Shown: piece after piece, positions 6,936-9,657 of the stretch
Layout of the letters: each line of letters opens with the position of its first letter
How positions within the stretch are numbered: position 1 is the stretch's first letter
NCBI GenBank assembly: GCA_016302705.1
Contig: JAEDNC010000028.1
Coordinates: forward strand, 1 to 9,657
Origin: Bacilli bacterium
GTDB taxonomy: Bacteria; Bacillota_I; Bacilli_A; RFN20; CAG-826
DNA length: 9,657 bases
Direction of reading: 5' to 3'
The notes under the pieces: generated by a model
The model's input: the letters and a program-made list of their open reading frames with translations, nothing else
Database searches by the model: none
What the model was told of the DNA's origin: nothing
Translations under genes and position numbers: made by a program

Positions 6936-6954
6936 CGTTATTATATCAATAACG
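6936..6954 (-). promoter_or_regulatory. greA extended -10 promoter within a perfect dyad
   Basis: On the minus strand the sequence CGTTATTGATATAATAACG contains the extended -10 TGATATAAT (6940-6948) with a perfect TATAAT hexamer. No good -35 is present at 17 bases, as is common with extended -10 promoters. The start site would be near 6933, leaving about 22 bases before the ATG with the GAGG ribosome site. The arms CGTTATT and AATAACG form a perfect 7-bp inverted repeat with a 5-base centre over the -10 itself, so a repressor site is possible. Confidence 0.65.
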
Positions 6955-6978
6955 ACTTACTTATGCTATAAGAAATTA

Positions 6979-7000
6979 ATAGATTTAGTTTTAAATCTAT
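6979..7000 (-). other. A/T-rich inverted repeat directly after the DUF1292 stop codon
   Basis: ATAGATTTA, loop AAAC, TAAATCTAT is a perfect 9-bp stem beginning one base past the stop codon of the DUF1292 gene, followed by TAATTTCTTAT. It may be a weak terminator or mRNA-end stabiliser for the alaS-ruvX-DUF1292 operon. It has only one G-C pair and a poor T tract, so termination is uncertain. Confidence 0.4.
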
Positions 7001-7001
7001 C

Positions 7002-7268
7002 TTAGTTTTCTTCTTCCTCAAATCCATCTTCATTAAAAGCGTTAAAGACTTCTTCTACTTCTTCATATTCTTCTTCACTTTCAATTTCGAATAATTCTCC
7101 ATTATCGTTATATTCCATAGCGATAACTTCTTCTGGATTGTCTTTCTCATAGAGGAAGACATATTTTTTCTTTCTCTCAGGATGTTCGTATGTGAAGAGA
7201 ATTTCCATTATACGTTCGTTACCGTTCTCATCCATGATAGTAATTTGTTTTTCATCCATAATATCCAT
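7002..7268 (-). CDS. yrzB: DUF1292 family protein (YrzB-like)
   Basis: This small acidic protein of 88 residues belongs to the DUF1292 family. Its function is unknown, but it is widely conserved next to alaS and ruvX in Gram-positive bacteria. Seen: ITIMDENGNE near the N-terminus, ILFTYEHPERKKKYVFLY, then ELFEIESEEEYEEVEEVFNAF, matching the family's beta-rich core and acidic C-terminal helix; the tail is almost all Glu. The ATG is one base after the ruvX stop. AGGAAA (7277-7282), inside the end of ruvX, is eight bases before it, which favours this start over a second ATG at codon 4. It is the last gene of the visible alaS operon. Confidence 0.88.
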   Translation of the reverse strand: MDIMDEKQITIMDENGNERIMEILFTYEHPERKKKYVFLYEKDNPEEVIAMEYNDNGELFEIESEEEYEEVEEVFNAFNEDGFEEEEN

Positions 7269-7269
7269 A

Positions 7270-7695
7270 TTATTTGTTTCCTTTCATTCGAATATAAAAA
7301 TCCAAGATTTCACACGCCGCTAAACGGTCAACTGTTTCTTTGTGTTTTTTAGTAGAAACATTCATTTCATAAAGTGTTTTATGAGCGGAAATGCTTGTCA
7401 TTCTTTCATCTTGTAAATCAATCTTGAGTGTTGGGTCTTCACTAAGTAAATCATTTTTAAATTTAATTGATGATTCAGCTCTCCAACCTTGAGAGCCATC
7501 CATATTAATTGGTAATCCAATTACAATGTTCTTAATTCCGGTAGACATTACTACTTCATGAACGCGTTTACGCGCTTGAGAGTAAGCATCTTTTTGGAAA
7601 CGGAAAGTCTCTAATCCATGAACAAATCCCAAGGAATCACTTGTCGCAATTCCTAAGGTTACTGTTCCTAAATCAAGTCCAATATATTTTTCCAT
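7270..7695 (-). CDS. ruvX: RuvX/YqgF-type putative Holliday junction resolvase (RNase H fold)
   Basis: YqgF-family proteins are small RNase H-fold nucleases linked to Holliday-junction resolution and, in E. coli, to 16S rRNA 5' maturation. The exact role in this lineage is unproven. The 141 residues carry the family motifs in order: GLDLGT with Asp8, VIGLPINMDGSQG (58-70), DERMTS (96-101) and DRLAACEIL (123-131, Asp123), so the likely acidic catalytic residues are intact. The ATG overlaps the alaS stop by one base (TAATG), implying translational coupling. In many Bacillota an ireB (yrzL) gene stands between alaS and ruvX; it is absent here. Confidence 0.93.
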   Translation of the reverse strand: MEKYIGLDLGTVTLGIATSDSLGFVHGLETFRFQKDAYSQARKRVHEVVMSTGIKNIVIGLPINMDGSQGWRAESSIKFKNDLLSEDPTLKIDLQDERMTSISAHKTLYEMNVSTKKHKETVDRLAACEILDFYIRMKGNK

Positions 7696-9657
7696 TACTT
7701 AATGGTTTCCTTTGCTAATTTAATTGCGTCAGCAATCTTTGACTTGTCTTTACCAGCACCACTAGCAAAGTCTGGTCTTCCTCCACCAGATCCACCTAAA
7801 GCGCCAGCAGTGAGTTTTACTAAATCACCAGCTTTATAGGTTTTAAGCGCTTCTCCGTTTACACTACAGATAACTGAAACGCTATTTGCGTCATCACCAA
7901 GTAAAACAATGACTGAATTTGGATGAGATACTTTAAGTCTATCAATCAATGACGCTAACGCATTTCTATTCGCGTCTTTAATGTGTTTGACTAAAATTTC
8001 ATATCCATTTGCTTGGGTGAATTCGTTATTAATGGAGTTAGCTTCACTACTTGCTAATTTATTTTGTAATGTTTCAACAGTCTTTTTAAGATCGGCTTTT
8101 TCATTTAATAATGTCGTAAGTCTAGTTGCTACTTCGCCATAAGATCCAGCGCCTAAAGAATTTCTTGCTTGATTGAGCATATTTTCTCTTTTCTTAAGAA
8201 GTTCATAAGCTCCTAAAGAAGTACGGGCAACGATACGACGAACGCCACTAGCAACACTTTCTTCACTTTCAATGACAAAGATTCCAATATCTTGAGAATT
8301 CTTAACGTGAGTTCCACCACAGAATTCTTTAGAAACTTCGCCAAAACAAACGACTCTAACTACATCGCCATATTTATCATCAAATAACGCTTTTGCGCCA
8401 ATCTTTCTTGCTTCATCAATTGAAAGAATTTTTGTTTCTTCAGGGATAGATTCACTAATCCAACGATTAACCTTTCTTTCAACTTCAGCAATCTCTTCTT
8501 CTTTCATCTTTTCAAAGTGTGAGAAGTCAAAGTGAATATACTCAGAACAAACATAGCTACCTTTTTGAGCAATGTGACTTCCAAGCACTTCTGTTAATGC
8601 ACTTTGGAGTAAGTGAACTGAACTATGGTTTCTTGTTGTTAAATTTCTATTTAGTGTATCGATTGATAATTTGACTTTATCACCAACTTTAATTTCTCCA
8701 TATAAAACGGAAACGTGATGTAGATGTTGCTTATTAGGAGCCTTGTTAACATTAGTGACTCTAGCTTCCATTTCTTTATTAAAAATGGTTCCTTTATCGG
8801 CGACTTGTCCACCGCTTTCCGCGTAGAATGGAGTTTCTTTAACAATTAAATCACCTTCACCGGTTAATGTATCAACTTTCACCCCATCGACAAATAGACC
8901 AATAACTTCGCTTTCACATTCGGTGATTTCATAGTTGAATTTGCTTTCAGAGGTAAATTGCAATAGATCAATTGATTGCTTATTCATGGATTGTAAATCT
9001 CCACGAGCCGCTCTCGCTCTTTCTTTTTGCTTGTTCATTTCTTCGTTGAATTCATTAATATCAACTGTAACACCATTTTCTTCACAGATTTCCAACGTCA
9101 ATTCTTTAGGGAATCCAAATGTGTCATATAACTTAAACATATCTTTTCCAGATAATGTTTTGCTTTCTTTAATTAAATCGTTAAGGAGAGCTTCACCATT
9201 AGATAATGTCTTAATAAACTTTTCTTCTTCGGCAATAATTAATTTCTTAACGTATGCTGCTTTTTCAATTAAGTATGGGTAGAAGTCTTTCATGATTTCC
9301 ACAACGATATCAACTAGTTGATATAAGAATGGTTTATCAATTCCTAGGACTCTTCCAAATCTCTCTGCTCTTCTTACTAATCTACGTAAGACATAACCTC
9401 TACTTTCGTTAGAGAAAACTTCTCCGTCTGCAGTTGCAAATGTTACCGCTCTAATGTGGTCAGCAATTACTCTAAAGGCCATTTTATTAGATTCATATTT
9501 TTTGCCTGATAATTCTTGCACCTTTTCAATGATTGGCCAGAATAAATCGGTTTCAAAGTTAGATTGAGTTCCTTGCATAACGCATGCAAGTCTTTCTAAT
9601 CCAGCACCTGTATCGATGTTCTTGCTTGGAAGTTCTTTATATTCACTTCTTTTCTTT
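7695..9657 (-). CDS. alaS: Alanine--tRNA ligase, N-terminal part beyond window edge
   Basis: AlaRS charges tRNA-Ala and edits mischarged Ser/Gly. The frame stays open to the window end; the window holds about 653 codons of an enzyme usually near 870-880 residues, so about 220 residues of the catalytic core are missing at the edge. The ATG at 9578 is internal, because conserved NIDTGAGLERL (9592-9620) precedes it. Order seen: end of the aminoacylation domain and helical tRNA-recognition domain; editing domain with HSSVH (8613-8627) and CGGTHV (8304-8321), whose His and Cys residues bind zinc; a coiled-coil linker; and the C-Ala domain with GGSGGGRPDFA (about 7764-7797). All editing metal ligands are present. 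It ends one base into ruvX as the first visible gene of the operon. Confidence 0.97.
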   Translation of the reverse strand, partial: KKRSEYKELPSKNIDTGAGLERLACVMQGTQSNFETDLFWPIIEKVQELSGKKYESNKMAFRVIADHIRAVTFATADGEVFSNESRGYVLRRLVRRAERFGRVLGIDKPFLYQLVDIVVEIMKDFYPYLIEKAAYVKKLIIAEEEKFIKTLSNGEALLNDLIKESKTLSGKDMFKLYDTFGFPKELTLEICEENGVTVDINEFNEEMNKQKERARAARGDLQSMNKQSIDLLQFTSESKFNYEITECESEVIGLFVDGVKVDTLTGEGDLIVKETPFYAESGGQVADKGTIFNKEMEARVTNVNKAPNKQHLHHVSVLYGEIKVGDKVKLSIDTLNRNLTTRNHSSVHLLQSALTEVLGSHIAQKGSYVCSEYIHFDFSHFEKMKEEEIAEVERKVNRWISESIPEETKILSIDEARKIGAKALFDDKYGDVVRVVCFGEVSKEFCGGTHVKNSQDIGIFVIESEESVASGVRRIVARTSLGAYELLKKRENMLNQARNSLGAGSYGEVATRLTTLLNEKADLKKTVETLQNKLASSEANSINNEFTQANGYEILVKHIKDANRNALASLIDRLKVSHPNSVIVLLGDDANSVSVICSVNGEALKTYKAGDLVKLTAGALGGSGGGRPDFASGAGKDKSKIADAIKLAKETIK

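Noticed and set aside
8935..9282. 115-codon plus-strand open frame within alaS
   Set aside because: It is antisense to conserved AlaRS sequence; Ser/Leu-rich composition is typical of a mirror frame.
1..9657. CRISPR arrays, tRNA/rRNA genes, insertion sequences, phage genes, toxin-antitoxin pairs
   Set aside because: None was seen on either strand: no regularly spaced repeats, no tRNA-like cloverleaf in the gaps, no transposase or integrase motif.

Overview
This is a low-GC Gram-positive type chromosome segment made mostly of housekeeping genes. Gene order is close to that of Bacillota: alaS-ruvX-yrzB-(greA) and comEA-comEC-holA running into a convergent rpsT. The strong A/T bias, compact spacing and lack of sporulation or other accessory genes suggest an uncultured member of Bacilli near the Erysipelotrichia/Mollicutes border (inference). 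The standard code is used: comEA and comEC both end in TGA at the expected family C-termini, and Trp is encoded by TGG, so this is not a UGA=Trp mollicute.

Layout, plus strand (1-2850): the 3' part of a YfcE-type metallophosphoesterase; then a 665-residue acyl-adenylate-forming ligase with its own C-terminal acyl-carrier domain; then rpsT (ribosomal protein bS20) with its own promoter and a terminator hairpin lying inside the 3' end of the opposing holA gene.

Layout, minus strand (2783-9657, read right to left): alaS (5' end outside the window), ruvX and a DUF1292 (yrzB-type) gene, almost without gaps. Next comes greA with its own extended -10 promoter centred in a perfect dyad and a strong terminator after it. 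Last is a comEA-comEC-holA operon whose first gene has its Shine-Dalgarno sequence inside a predicted hairpin. ComEA and ComEC are the DNA receptor and channel of natural transformation; HolA is the delta subunit of the DNA polymerase III clamp loader.

No tRNA, rRNA, CRISPR, insertion sequence, prophage or attachment site was seen, and no intergenic gap reaches 300 bases. The least explained gene is the ligase-carrier fusion: it can be predicted to load an acyl group on itself, but no partner that would use the acyl group is visible here. The RNA-level structures (terminator within an opposing gene, RBS hairpin, dyad over a -10) are the other points worth checking.
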